From the NCBI GenBank assembly GCA_934277695.1, contig CAKQVG010000001.1, positions 496,001-560,000 on the forward strand: a DNA stretch of 64,000 bases, read 5' to 3'. Both the position numbers and the translations under genes were made by a program. The notes beneath the pieces are model-generated. The model did not search any database. It was not told the DNA's origin and was given only the letters and a program-made list of their open reading frames with translations. Shown piece by piece: positions 24,942 through 33,706 of this stretch (positions within the stretch are counted from its first letter, which is position 1; each line of letters opens with the position of its first letter). The stretch comes from CAG-238 sp934277695. Lineage in GTDB: Bacteria > Bacillota > Clostridia > Peptostreptococcales > Anaerovoracaceae.

Positions 24942-26126
24942 TTATTCTCCGAAATTAACTGTAATCGGGCAAATTTCCGCCTTCGTTGCCACTCGCATAT
25001 TCGGTCCGAACAGACCGACCCCTGAAGTGACTATATTGTGCATGCTTCCCACCTGCATATAGCCATACGAGTTTTCCCACAAAAACTTCATAAGCAGGTT
25101 GCCCGGAAACATCTGTCCGTCATGTGTATGCCCGCAAAAGTCCGCATCGACCCCCGCTGCCGCCAGTTCCTCAAGCTCGCGTGGCTGGTGATCTATGACA
25201 AATACCGGTTTTTCAAGATCCATCTCTTTTGTGATTTCCGAAGCTGCAAGCCTCTGCGTCCCTGAGCGCAGCGCGTCCGGCCGCCCGTAAAGATAGAAGG
25301 CATTATCGATCAAAACACCTTCGTCCCGCAGCAGGTGAATTCCCGCATCCTCAAGGAAATCATCCATCTCATGATGGCTGGATTTGTTCTCGTCGCTCCC
25401 AAATGTAAAGCCCGCCAGAATCGGCTCTTCTATATCGTGATTCCCATAGCACGCATAGACGCCGTATTTTGAATGTATGCCTCGCAGAATCTTCGCAAGT
25501 TCATCCGGTTTTTCGACCGCTTTCCACTCGTTGTCAAAGATATCCCCCGCGATTACAACCAAATCCGCATCCTGTTCATTAATCTTTTCGACCATTTTCT
25601 CCATCTGCCGCACACCGATGTTATACCCAAGGTGCATATCCGCGACCAAAACGACTTTGATGCTCTCCAAATCTCCCGCACTCTTATCAACCGTAATCTC
25701 GTACGGAGTCGTTCTGACAATTCCGGCATTTATCACTCCGCAGACGGAGACCACCAGAATCAAAGCGGCGCAAATACGTCCTGCAATCCTTCGCATTTTC
25801 GGATTGCAAAGTTTTTCTCTCTCGATATGCAGAATGTGAAGCAGCACCAGCCGCACGATATCGGCGACCACTATCACAAAAATCATATAAAGCAGCACGC
25901 CGAGCCAATAATTGCCGAGCAGTTTCATAATGCGCTGTGCCGTGCCTTCCGGCATCAGAAATGCAATCAGAAACGAAAGCGCAAAAAAAGAATATACGGC
26001 GGCCGAAAGCACAATCCCCCTTCTCGTTCCGAGAACCGGAAAGCCTGTCTTCAGCCAGCCCGTAATACGCATGAATATGTAAATGTTAACGATAATATAT
26101 ATCGGTGCCAGAAAAAACGCTGTCAT
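24942..26126 (-). CDS. Membrane-anchored metallophosphoesterase
   Basis: A 394-residue protein with about four N-terminal hydrophobic helices (residues 1-140) and a calcineurin-type domain after them. Metal-site motifs are VLVADMHLG, VIAGDIFDN, CYGNHDIE, VIDHQP and FCGHTHDGQMFP in the family order. YkuE and similar proteins share this layout. The substrate is unknown; roles in phospholipid or cell-wall phosphate turnover have been proposed for relatives. It precedes the DUF975/CmpB gene by 15 bases and is likely co-transcribed. Confidence 0.85.
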   Translation of the reverse strand: MTAFFLAPIYIIVNIYIFMRITGWLKTGFPVLGTRRGIVLSAAVYSFFALSFLIAFLMPEGTAQRIMKLLGNYWLGVLLYMIFVIVVADIVRLVLLHILHIEREKLCNPKMRRIAGRICAALILVVSVCGVINAGIVRTTPYEITVDKSAGDLESIKVVLVADMHLGYNIGVRQMEKMVEKINEQDADLVVIAGDIFDNEWKAVEKPDELAKILRGIHSKYGVYACYGNHDIEEPILAGFTFGSDENKSSHHEMDDFLEDAGIHLLRDEGVLIDNAFYLYGRPDALRSGTQRLAASEITKEMDLEKPVFVIDHQPRELEELAAAGVDADFCGHTHDGQMFPGNLLMKFLWENSYGYMQVGSMHNIVTSGVGLFGPNMRVATKAEICPITVNFGE

Positions 26127-26215
26127 TTTGTCCCCCTTTGCTTATCCCCTTGCAATATCCACAATCATACACGTTTTTCCGGCAAAAATCCATAATTTTA
26201 ACAAAATTTTAATAT

Positions 26216-27814
26216 TTAAAGTTCTGCAAACGCTTTCGTGCCTTTCGTCCTGAGCCATCGGTAAAGCGCCAGTGTGATTGCAAGCGTTGCTACCGTTACC
26301 ACGGCAAAGAACGCAATTTCTCCCAGTTTATATCCCACAAAGAAGTATAACGCTCCAAATGCAACGGTGTATGCCCAGCCTCCGAATAAAGCAACCGTTA
26401 CGCTCATGCTCTGCTTAATCGGAATAATTTCGTTTGTCCATGTCAGGTTCGGCTTTTTCAGATTGATATACAGTCCGAAACATGCTGACATGAAGGTGTA
26501 AAGAAGCGGGAATGCCGCAACGAAAACTTTTCCTGCCAAATTGCCATCAATGATTGCCGCCATGCTGCATGACAATACAGCAGCCGGTACCAGTGTTGCC
26601 GCAAGCTGCAGATTTAATTTTGCTTTCAGCACCTGCCAAGTGCTTACAGGAAGCGACTGTGCAATCCAGATGTTTTTTCCTTCAAGGGAGACGGACGGTG
26701 CGGTAATATCGTTCATTGAAACGGCCATGCACGCCGCAGCGCAGAAAATCACAGGGATTGCCGCCGGAGTGTCGACAAAGAATGCCTCAAGCATTGGCAT
26801 GAAGTCTCCGCCCTTAATCAAAACAACTACCGCCGCAATCGGCATTATAACAGTTCCAAGCCCGCAGTTGAGCATATAATTCGGACTTGCGGTAAACCTG
26901 GCAAGTTCTTTTCCAAACAATGCGGCCTGCACACTCTTTCGTGCAATACGCTTCTGTTTGTATTCGTGCTTTGCAACAGCTCCCGTTGCCGTCGCAAGCT
27001 TCAAAAATGTTTTGCCCAGAACATAGAATGCCGCCGCAAGGATAACAAGGCTCACAGCGAGCCACGCAGCGATTGCTGCCGCATCGCCCTCTCCGATTTT
27101 TCCAAAGAGATAGAGAGGATAAGCACTTCCTTTTATCTTTTCACCGTATAGGAGAGCATTCGTGGCGAGAGATTGAAGAAGTTCGCTTGAGCGGAAACAG
27201 ATTACGTAATACGCCCCCAGAAATACGAGCGAGACAATCACCGTTATAATACTCTTGTGCTTAAGCTTGTTGCTGATTTTTGCAATCACCCAGCCGAGAA
27301 TGCACGATAAAACGAGTACAATGACCGAAACAACAAGGGTTAAGACAATCCCCCCGAAAACACTTGCAACGCTGAACGAGCCTACAATCCAGTAAACTAT
27401 CGTGGCCGGTGCAGTGATTACCGCCGAGAACATGAGGCCCATAAGGTAAACTCCGATTAATCTGGATGCCAGAATATCCTTTACCGGAATCGGCATGGAA
27501 AAAAGCAGATCATTGTCTTTTGCCTTGTAAAGCCCGCTATATGTATTAAACACACTTCCGAAAACTCCTAACGCAATTGCCATCATGCCGAAAACTGCGA
27601 AATAGAGCCAATCTGCTCCTGCGCTCACCATTTGGCTGCATACGCTGAGACTGAAAAACGCAAACATTCCTCCGACAACGCCCACCATCAAAAGAACATA
27701 TGCCCCTATGCTTGCGACTTTACCTGCAGTTGAGCGAACTTTTCCCTTTTTCCTGTTGTAGAAAAAGCTTTGGTTCAGCTCAAGCATCTGTTTTTTTACG
27801 AGAACTTTTAACAT
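26216..27814 (-). CDS. ABC exporter permease
   Basis: A 532-residue membrane protein with about 12 hydrophobic segments and little else. It resembles putative ABC-2-type exporter permeases of Firmicutes (LYKAKDNDLLFSMPIPVKDILASRLIGVYL is a familiar stretch). Its start overlaps the end of the ATP-binding gene by 7 bases, so the two form one transporter. Substrate unknown. Confidence 0.85.
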   Translation of the reverse strand: MLKVLVKKQMLELNQSFFYNRKKGKVRSTAGKVASIGAYVLLMVGVVGGMFAFFSLSVCSQMVSAGADWLYFAVFGMMAIALGVFGSVFNTYSGLYKAKDNDLLFSMPIPVKDILASRLIGVYLMGLMFSAVITAPATIVYWIVGSFSVASVFGGIVLTLVVSVIVLVLSCILGWVIAKISNKLKHKSIITVIVSLVFLGAYYVICFRSSELLQSLATNALLYGEKIKGSAYPLYLFGKIGEGDAAAIAAWLAVSLVILAAAFYVLGKTFLKLATATGAVAKHEYKQKRIARKSVQAALFGKELARFTASPNYMLNCGLGTVIMPIAAVVVLIKGGDFMPMLEAFFVDTPAAIPVIFCAAACMAVSMNDITAPSVSLEGKNIWIAQSLPVSTWQVLKAKLNLQLAATLVPAAVLSCSMAAIIDGNLAGKVFVAAFPLLYTFMSACFGLYINLKKPNLTWTNEIIPIKQSMSVTVALFGGWAYTVAFGALYFFVGYKLGEIAFFAVVTVATLAITLALYRWLRTKGTKAFAEL

Positions 27815-28521
27815 TTTGCATCCTCCAGTTCCAGGAATACTTCTTCAAGGCTGTCGTCTCCTTTTACCTCTTCCATGGTGCCGTAACGAATCAGCTTTCC
27901 GCCTTTGATAATTGCAACTTTGTCACAGAGCTTCTCTGCAACCTCCAAAACATGCGTTGAGAAGAAGATTGCTCCACCCTTGTCGCACATCTGCCGCATC
28001 ATTCCTTTCAGGATGTGTGCCGCCTTAGGGTCAAGTCCCACAAACGGTTCGTCCATGAGAATCAGTTTCGGCTCGTGAATCCATGCCGAAATTATGGCAA
28101 GTTTCTGCTTCATTCCGTGCGAATAAGCGGAAATCGGCTGTGCAAGGCTTTCCGTAAGCTCAAACATATCCGCATACTTATGGATTCTCTCCTCGCGGGT
28201 TTTCTCGTCAACGCCGAAAATATCCGCAATGAAATTCAAATATTTAATTCCCGTCATGAAATCATATAAATCCGGGTTGTCCGGGATATATGCCATGCGC
28301 TTCTTACATTCGAGACCGTTTTTCTTAACAGAAAGTCCATCGATTTTAATTTCGCCTTCGTCAAAATCCATAATTCCCGCCACTGCCCTGAGTGTCGTTG
28401 TTTTGCCGGCACCGTTGTGTCCGATGAAGCCGTATATCTCGCCCGGTGCGATGTGAAGGCTGAGATTGTCAACTGCCTTTTTTTCTCCGTATTTTTTCGT
28501 CAAATTTTCTATGGTAAGCAT
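27808..28521 (-). CDS. ABC transporter ATP-binding protein
   Basis: A 237-residue ATPase. Walker A is GHNGAGKTT near residue 35, the signature YSHGMKQKL near 130 and Walker B LILMDEPFVGLD near 155. It powers the permease encoded directly downstream. A TGCTAATAT extended -10 lies about 20 bases upstream of the gene. Confidence 0.93.
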   Translation of the reverse strand: MLTIENLTKKYGEKKAVDNLSLHIAPGEIYGFIGHNGAGKTTTLRAVAGIMDFDEGEIKIDGLSVKKNGLECKKRMAYIPDNPDLYDFMTGIKYLNFIADIFGVDEKTREERIHKYADMFELTESLAQPISAYSHGMKQKLAIISAWIHEPKLILMDEPFVGLDPKAAHILKGMMRQMCDKGGAIFFSTHVLEVAEKLCDKVAIIKGGKLIRYGTMEEVKGDDSLEEVFLELEDAKC

Positions 28522-28604
28522 AATCTTTCCCCTTTCGTTCTTCCTATTTTTATATTAGCAAAAAATCTCTTTTAAAAAAACAGTAATTTTTTATCTATAT
28601 GTGT

Positions 28605-29279
28605 TTATTTTATAGATGACTTCAAATAAAAGCGGTTTTTTCTGTATTCAAGGATTCCTTCATCCCGCAATTTCGACAGTTCCGAAGACATGGCACTTCG
28701 GTCCACAGAAAGATAATCCGCAAGCTGCTGCCTGTTGAACGGAATTTCAAAGCGGTCCGTGCCGCTTTGTCTCTGTATCTCTGAGAGATACGAAATAAGT
28801 TTTTGTCTTGTGGTTCTTTGCGACAGATGTTGTACTTTTTTCGTCAGCATGAGGTTCTTTTCTGCCAAAATTTTTATGACATTTGAGGCAAGTCCTGCAT
28901 TGACTGCACTTCCTTCTTCCGTAATCCGTCCGAGATCCAGAAAGAGGCATCTGCACGCTTCCCTTGCCTCGACGCTGACACTCAGCGGTTCCCTTCCTAT
29001 GCAGCTGTAGGTTTCGGCAAACATGTCTCCCTTCCCGATTTCAGCAAGAATGCTTCGGTTTCCCCAGAAATCTTCCTTTATTATATGCAGGCTTCCCTCC
29101 ATTACAATTGCCGCTTTCACATTACGCTCTCCCTCGTGATAAACAAATTCGTCCTTCTTGAAGCTTTTTACCTGTGCATTCAATGTTTCCAGCGTTTTTT
29201 TTATTTCCGCTTCGTCAAATCCTTGAAACAGTGCATTGTTCCTAATCAGCGGAATGTATGACTTTTCTTTTATTTCCAT
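28605..29279 (-). CDS. Crp/Fnr-family transcriptional regulator
   Basis: A 224-residue protein. A cyclic-nucleotide-type sensor barrel spans residues about 15-130, a dimer helix follows, and the winged helix is at about 160-220 with recognition segment DYLSVDRSAMSSELSKLRDEGIL. No cluster of four cysteines suited to a 4Fe-4S centre is seen, so the signal is not the E. coli FNR type. It is divergent from a ferredoxin gene, and a perfect 16-bp dyad lies between them, suggesting control of both. Confidence 0.9.
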   Translation of the reverse strand: MEIKEKSYIPLIRNNALFQGFDEAEIKKTLETLNAQVKSFKKDEFVYHEGERNVKAAIVMEGSLHIIKEDFWGNRSILAEIGKGDMFAETYSCIGREPLSVSVEAREACRCLFLDLGRITEEGSAVNAGLASNVIKILAEKNLMLTKKVQHLSQRTTRQKLISYLSEIQRQSGTDRFEIPFNRQQLADYLSVDRSAMSSELSKLRDEGILEYRKNRFYLKSSIK

Positions 29280-29304
29280 AAAGCTCCTCTTAATTTTTTA
29301 TTTT

Positions 29305-29320
29305 TGTTGTAAAAACAACA
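29305..29320. promoter_or_regulatory. Crp/Fnr-type operator dyad
   Basis: TGTTGT-AAAA-ACAACA is a perfect inverted repeat. It is centred 41.5 bases before a start expected from the -10 box TATATT (29342-29347), the class II activator position for the ferredoxin promoter, and 33 bases before the regulator's own start codon. Confidence 0.6.
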
Positions 29321-29400
29321 TATTATGCAATAAAATTGTATTATATTATACTCACAAAGTCAAAAACAAAATTTTTTAAATAAAATTCGGAGGTATACAA

Positions 29401-30117
29401 ATGAAAAGAAGAATTATTGAGATTAACAGGGATAAATGTAACGGCTGCGGCTTATGTGCGGAAGCTTGTCACGAAGGTGCAATCGGTATGGTGGACGGCA
29501 AGGCAGTCCTCCTGCGGGACGATTATTGCGACGGTCTCGGTGACTGCCTGCCGACATGCCCGACGGGTGCGATTTCTTTCGTCGAAAAGGAAACTTTGCC
29601 ATATGATGAAGAAGCGGTAAAAGCAAACATGGCGGCTAAAAAAACGGCGGCACCGTCCGGCGAATTCCATGGCTGCCCGGGCAGCCGCGCGATGAAAATT
29701 CAGCACCGCCATGAGAAGGCGGCCGCACCGTCCGGCGAGTCCCACGAGTGCCAGCCGTCACAGCTTTGTAACTGGCCGGTACAGATTAAACTCGCTCCAA
29801 TAAGTGCTCCGTACTTCGACGGTGCCAATCTGCTGGTTGCCGCTGACTGCACGGCATACGCATATGCAGGCTTCCATCACGACTTCATCCGCGGCCGCGT
29901 CACCCTTATCGGCTGTCCGAAACTCGACATGGTTGATTATGCCGAAAAACTCGAAGCCATTATCGCGCAAAATGACATTAAAAGTCTCACCATCCTGAGA
30001 ATGGAAGTTCCCTGCTGCGGAGGAATCGAGTTCGCAGCCAAGACTGCCCTTCAGAAAAGCGGCAAGTTCATCCCGTGGAATGTCGTTACGATTTCGACCG
30101 ACGGCGAAATTCTTTAA
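29401..30117 (+). CDS. Ferredoxin-type iron-sulfur protein
   Basis: A 238-residue protein. Residues about 8-60 carry cysteine motifs CNGCGLCAEAC and CDGLGDCLPTCP for two 4Fe-4S clusters; the second is CX5CX3C, not the usual CX2CX2C. A linker with two near-copies of AAPSGE-[FS]-H-x-C and a C-terminal domain with CTAYAYAGFH, GCPKLD and CCGGIEFA follow. Such proteins often sit beside Crp/Fnr regulators and hybrid-cluster protein genes; hcp is not here. It probably passes electrons or senses redox state. The leader contains the operator dyad and GGAGG. Confidence 0.85.
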   Translation: MKRRIIEINRDKCNGCGLCAEACHEGAIGMVDGKAVLLRDDYCDGLGDCLPTCPTGAISFVEKETLPYDEEAVKANMAAKKTAAPSGEFHGCPGSRAMKIQHRHEKAAAPSGESHECQPSQLCNWPVQIKLAPISAPYFDGANLLVAADCTAYAYAGFHHDFIRGRVTLIGCPKLDMVDYAEKLEAIIAQNDIKSLTILRMEVPCCGGIEFAAKTALQKSGKFIPWNVVTISTDGEIL

Positions 30118-30155
30118 TCTTTAATTTAATTTTAATCTTACCCTGTTATTCTTGC

Positions 30156-30183
30156 TTTACAAAAGGGAAAAACAGGGTATATT
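30156..30183 (+). promoter_or_regulatory. Promoter of trxA
   Basis: TTTACA, a 16-base spacer, then TATATT. Several TTTAAT half-sites lie just upstream (30113-30136), two of them 11 bases apart. An 8-bp inverted repeat ACCCTGTT/AACAGGGT (30140-30178) surrounds the -35 region. Confidence 0.6.
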
Positions 30184-30220
30184 ATTACATATATCAAAGG
30201 AAGATTTGGAGGCTGTTAAT

Positions 30221-30526
30221 ATGATTACCAATATAACAAAAGAAAATTTTGAAGCTGAAGTCTTAAAATCAGACAAACCGGTTCTTGTCGATTTCTGGGC
30301 AACCTGGTGCGGTCCGTGCAAGATGATCGGCCCGGTGATTGAAGAAATCGCAAAGGAACATCCGGAAATCAAAGTCTGCAAGATAAACGTGGATGAAGAG
30401 GGCGAGCTTTCCATCAAACACGGCGTTATGAGCATCCCGACGCTCATGATATTCAAAAACGGGGAAATCGCACAGACGGCAATCGGTTACAGACCGAAAG
30501 AAGAAATAGAAGAACTTTTGAAATAA
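30221..30526 (+). CDS. trxA: Thioredoxin
   Basis: A 101-residue protein with the active site WCGPC near residue 28 and the cis-proline segment SIPTLMIF. It reduces protein disulfides in the cytoplasm. I chose the ATG at 30221 with TTGGAGG before it; the open frame extends upstream over the promoter. It follows the ferredoxin gene and has its own promoter. Confidence 0.96.
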   Translation: MITNITKENFEAEVLKSDKPVLVDFWATWCGPCKMIGPVIEEIAKEHPEIKVCKINVDEEGELSIKHGVMSIPTLMIFKNGEIAQTAIGYRPKEEIEELLK

Positions 30527-30561
30527 GAATCAGCGGAAATTACCGGAAAGGATGATGACTT

Positions 30562-31257
30562 ATGAGAATTCTGATTGCAGAAGACCAAAGAGATTTAAAC
30601 AAAATTCTCGCAAAGAAACTGACGGCCGAAGGTTACTCGGTCGATGCCTGCTTTGACGGCGAGGAAGCCCTCGCTTTCCTTTCCGCAGGTACATACGACG
30701 GGGCTGTTCTCGACATAAACATGCCCCTGCGCGACGGTATTTCCGTGGTAGAAGAAATGAGAAAAGCCGGCGACCATACGCCGGTTCTTTTTCTAACCGC
30801 ACGCGACTCGATTTCGGACCGCGTTTCGGGTCTTGATGCCGGTGCAAACGACTACCTGGTCAAGCCGTTTTCCTTTGAGGAACTGATGGCAAGGATTCGC
30901 GCGCTTACACGCAAGACTCCACAATCAAACACGCCCGTGTACACCGTTTCCGATTTAACGCTTGATACCAGAAGCCGTTCGGTTTGCCGGGCGGGCAGGG
31001 AAATAAAATTATCTGCAAAAGAATATTCCCTTCTTGAATATCTCCTAAGAAATAAGGGAATTGTCCTTTCCCGTGAAAATATTGAAAACAATCTTTGGAA
31101 TTTTGATTATGAAGGCGGAACAAACGCTGTTGACGTATACATCCGTTATCTTCGCAAAAAAATCGACGAGCCGTTCACGGAAAAACTGATTCATACCGTG
31201 CGCGGCGCAGGCTATGTGCTCAAATCGGAATCTGAGGGGAAGGAAGTAACCAAATGA
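30562..31257 (+). CDS. OmpR/PhoB-family response regulator
   Basis: A 231-residue regulator. The receiver domain (1-115) has the phosphoryl-accepting D51 in VLDINMP and K101 in LVKPF. The C-terminal winged helix spans about 125-225. AAAGGATGATGACTT precedes the ATG. Its end overlaps the kinase start (ATGA). It probably acts on the downstream PepSY gene through TTTAAT direct repeats. Confidence 0.95.
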   Translation: MRILIAEDQRDLNKILAKKLTAEGYSVDACFDGEEALAFLSAGTYDGAVLDINMPLRDGISVVEEMRKAGDHTPVLFLTARDSISDRVSGLDAGANDYLVKPFSFEELMARIRALTRKTPQSNTPVYTVSDLTLDTRSRSVCRAGREIKLSAKEYSLLEYLLRNKGIVLSRENIENNLWNFDYEGGTNAVDVYIRYLRKKIDEPFTEKLIHTVRGAGYVLKSESEGKEVTK

Positions 31258-32657
31258 AGCAGCTTACAATTCAGAAAAAAATTATCTTGTGGTTCTCCGC
31301 TATGCTTCTTATTATAGTGATTCTTATCTCCGCGATGACCTTTGCCATCGCGGGTTCTGTCTTAAATGAAAGCATCAAAGAGCGCCTTTTCGATATTGTT
31401 TATCAAAACATGGCGGAAATCGAATATTGGAACGATCTTTCGAGCACAGAAGCCGAGCCCGGCGATCAGTTTCTGAAATATCATGACGGCTGGCTTGAAA
31501 TTGATGATGACTTCTGCAACATATTCGAAGGCATTTCCACAGCCCTTTACGATGCTGACGGGAACCTTCTCTATGGCAATATGCCGATAAAGCTTTCTGC
31601 CTCCGGTACTCTCAGCTACACAAACATCGAAAAAATCAAATATAAAGGCGAAAATTACTATGTCTTCGACAAGGCTCTCACCGTAAGCGGATTGGAAGAG
31701 TTGTGGCTTCGCGGAGTCGTTTCGCAGAATGAGAGTACCAACATTTTGTACAATGTTGTCCGGCTCTCTTTTTGGCTGCTTCCTGCTCTTGCCGTCCTTG
31801 CAATTTTAGGCGGATATATTATCACGCGCCGCTCCTTCCTTCCGGTTGAACAGCTTGCAAAAAGTGCCGGAGAAATCGGAACCGGAAAAGATCTCTCGAA
31901 ACGTCTGGATATTGGCCCTGGCAATGATGAAATTCATATGCTTGCAAACGCATTCAATGATACCTTTGCCCGACTTGAAAGAAACTTTGAGGCCGAAAAG
32001 CAATTTACTTCTGACGCCTCTCACGAACTTCGCACGCCGGTTTCGGTAATTTTGGCGCAGTCTCAATATGCTCTTGAATTTTGCGAAACACCGGAAGAAT
32101 ACCGGGAAGCACTGGAGGTCATTGAACGCCAAGGAAACAAAATGAGCGACATCATATCGCAGCTTCTGTTTTTTACGAGGCTTACGCAGGGCACAGAAGC
32201 AATACAGAAAGAGCAAATCTGCCTCAGCAGCCTCGTGCAGGGAATTTGTGAGGAGCAAAAAGTGCTGTCACAAAAGAATATACGTCTCTCCTCCGATATT
32301 CAAGCGGATATTTATGTTGACACCGACCGTATCTTGCTTGAACGCTGTCTTAATAATCTGCTTTCAAATGCATATAAATACGGCAGGGAGAACGGTCATG
32401 TTTGGGTAAGTCTTCGCCGTGATGCTGATAAAATTATTCTATCGGTAAAAGACGACGGGATTGGGATTTCGCAGGAAAACCTTACAAGAATCTGGGAACG
32501 TTTCTATCAGGCAGATTCCGCAAGAAGCGGCGGCAGTGCTGACCACGGACTCGGTCTTGGGCTTTCCATGGTGAAACAGATTTGCGAGCTTCTGGGCATC
32601 ACCGTCGAAGCAGACAGCACGCTTGGCGAAGGAAGTGAATTTATTTTGATTTTTTAA
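31254..32657 (+). CDS. Sensor histidine kinase
   Basis: A 467-residue membrane kinase. Two membrane helices (about 12-34 and 165-190) flank an extracytoplasmic sensor. A HAMP region follows, then the phospho-acceptor motif FTSDASHELRTPVSVI with its histidine near 258, and the ATP-binding N, G1 and G2 boxes (NNLLSNAYKYG, DDGIGI, GLGLGLSM). The ligand is unknown. It is coupled to the response regulator by a 4-base overlap. Confidence 0.95.
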   Translation: MKQLTIQKKIILWFSAMLLIIVILISAMTFAIAGSVLNESIKERLFDIVYQNMAEIEYWNDLSSTEAEPGDQFLKYHDGWLEIDDDFCNIFEGISTALYDADGNLLYGNMPIKLSASGTLSYTNIEKIKYKGENYYVFDKALTVSGLEELWLRGVVSQNESTNILYNVVRLSFWLLPALAVLAILGGYIITRRSFLPVEQLAKSAGEIGTGKDLSKRLDIGPGNDEIHMLANAFNDTFARLERNFEAEKQFTSDASHELRTPVSVILAQSQYALEFCETPEEYREALEVIERQGNKMSDIISQLLFFTRLTQGTEAIQKEQICLSSLVQGICEEQKVLSQKNIRLSSDIQADIYVDTDRILLERCLNNLLSNAYKYGRENGHVWVSLRRDADKIILSVKDDGIGISQENLTRIWERFYQADSARSGGSADHGLGLGLSMVKQICELLGITVEADSTLGEGSEFILIF

Positions 32658-32685
32658 TTTTCCTTTAATCTTCGCCCTCTATAAT
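32653..32685 (+). promoter_or_regulatory. Promoter of the PepSY gene with response-regulator direct repeats
   Basis: Two TTTAAT repeats start at 32653 and 32664, 11 bases apart, and overlap the -35 region of a promoter with -10 TATAAT (32680-32685). This is the usual arrangement for OmpR/PhoB-type activation. Confidence 0.6.
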
Positions 32686-32719
32686 AAAGCCATAACAAGG
32701 AAATAAGGGGGTAAATATT

Positions 32720-33613
32720 ATGAAAAAAATTACTGCGATGTTAAATTCACCGGTAAAGATTGCCGGCTTTGCGGCTTGTGCCGTGCTGCTTATCGGTCTC
32801 ATTGTCTTCGGAACAATTCAGGCCAGTGCAGGTATTAATGAAAACAAAACGATAGGCATGGATAAGGGCGTCAATGTGGCACTTCAGGACGCAGGCTTCA
32901 AAGCAGAAACCGTGTCAAACCTGAGTGCACACTACGATACGGAAGACGGTACTTCCGTGTACGAAGTAAGCTTCACTGCAAACGGTTTTGAATATGAGTA
33001 TATCATCAAAGCAACCAACGGAAAAATCCTTGAAGCCGACAGGGACGCCGTTAAGGTTTCCGCACCAAAAGACACAAAGACGGAGCAGCCTGCCAAAAGC
33101 GGAACCACATCTTCCGGAGACGGGATCTCATTAAAAGAAGCAAAAAACATTGCACTTAAACACGCGGGAATTTCCTCTTCTGAAGCAACTTTTGTAAAAG
33201 CAAAAAAAGACTATGAAGACGGTATTCAAGTATATGAAATTGAGTTCTACAGCGGAAACACGGAATATGACTACGAGCTCAGAGTGTCAAACGGTGAAAT
33301 CATTTCCTACGATAAGGATATCGAAAACTATTCCATTCCGTCCAAAAATTCCGGTTCCTCACAAACTCCGTCCTCAAACTATATCGGAGTTGATAAGGCA
33401 AAGTCCATTGCGTTAAAAGATGCCGGTCTTTCGTCCTCTTCCGTTACTTTCACAAAAGCAAAACTTGACAGAGAAGACGGTGTGAGAGTATACGAAATCG
33501 AATTCTTCACATCGGATAAAGAGTACGAATATGAAATTAATGCCTCATCCGGAAAAATTCGTGACAAAGATGTCGAATTTAACGACGACTTCGACGAAGA
33601 GTGGGATGATTAA
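32720..33613 (+). CDS. Membrane-anchored PepSY-domain protein
   Basis: A 297-residue protein with one N-terminal membrane helix (about 13-37) and three PepSY repeats (about 43-107, 137-200 and 222-285), each with the pattern A...AL..AG and YEIEF followed by YEY.I..x.G.I. Low-complexity Ser/Thr/Lys linkers join them. It should be exposed outside the membrane. PepSY domains are thought to bind or inhibit peptidases. It lies downstream of a two-component system, so it may feed back on or be induced by envelope stress. The C terminus is strongly acidic. Confidence 0.9.
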   Translation: MKKITAMLNSPVKIAGFAACAVLLIGLIVFGTIQASAGINENKTIGMDKGVNVALQDAGFKAETVSNLSAHYDTEDGTSVYEVSFTANGFEYEYIIKATNGKILEADRDAVKVSAPKDTKTEQPAKSGTTSSGDGISLKEAKNIALKHAGISSSEATFVKAKKDYEDGIQVYEIEFYSGNTEYDYELRVSNGEIISYDKDIENYSIPSKNSGSSQTPSSNYIGVDKAKSIALKDAGLSSSSVTFTKAKLDREDGVRVYEIEFFTSDKEYEYEINASSGKIRDKDVEFNDDFDEEWDD

Positions 33614-33632
33614 CAGTAAGCACTTCATAAAA

Positions 33633-33667
33633 ATACGGTCTGCAAATTCATGCAGGCCGTATTTTTT
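33633..33667 (+). terminator. Terminator after the PepSY gene
   Basis: ATACGG-T-CTGCA pairs with TGCAG-G-CCGTAT across a 6-base loop, followed by TTTTT. It also lies downstream of the CoA-transferase gene on the other strand. Confidence 0.85.
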
Positions 33668-33706
33668 ATGATAAGGGTGCCTCTTGTATTCTTGTAAAAA
33701 AGTGAT

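Noticed and set aside
29423..29626. Open frames antisense to the ferredoxin gene
   Set aside because: They are GC-pattern shadows of a clear iron-sulfur protein.
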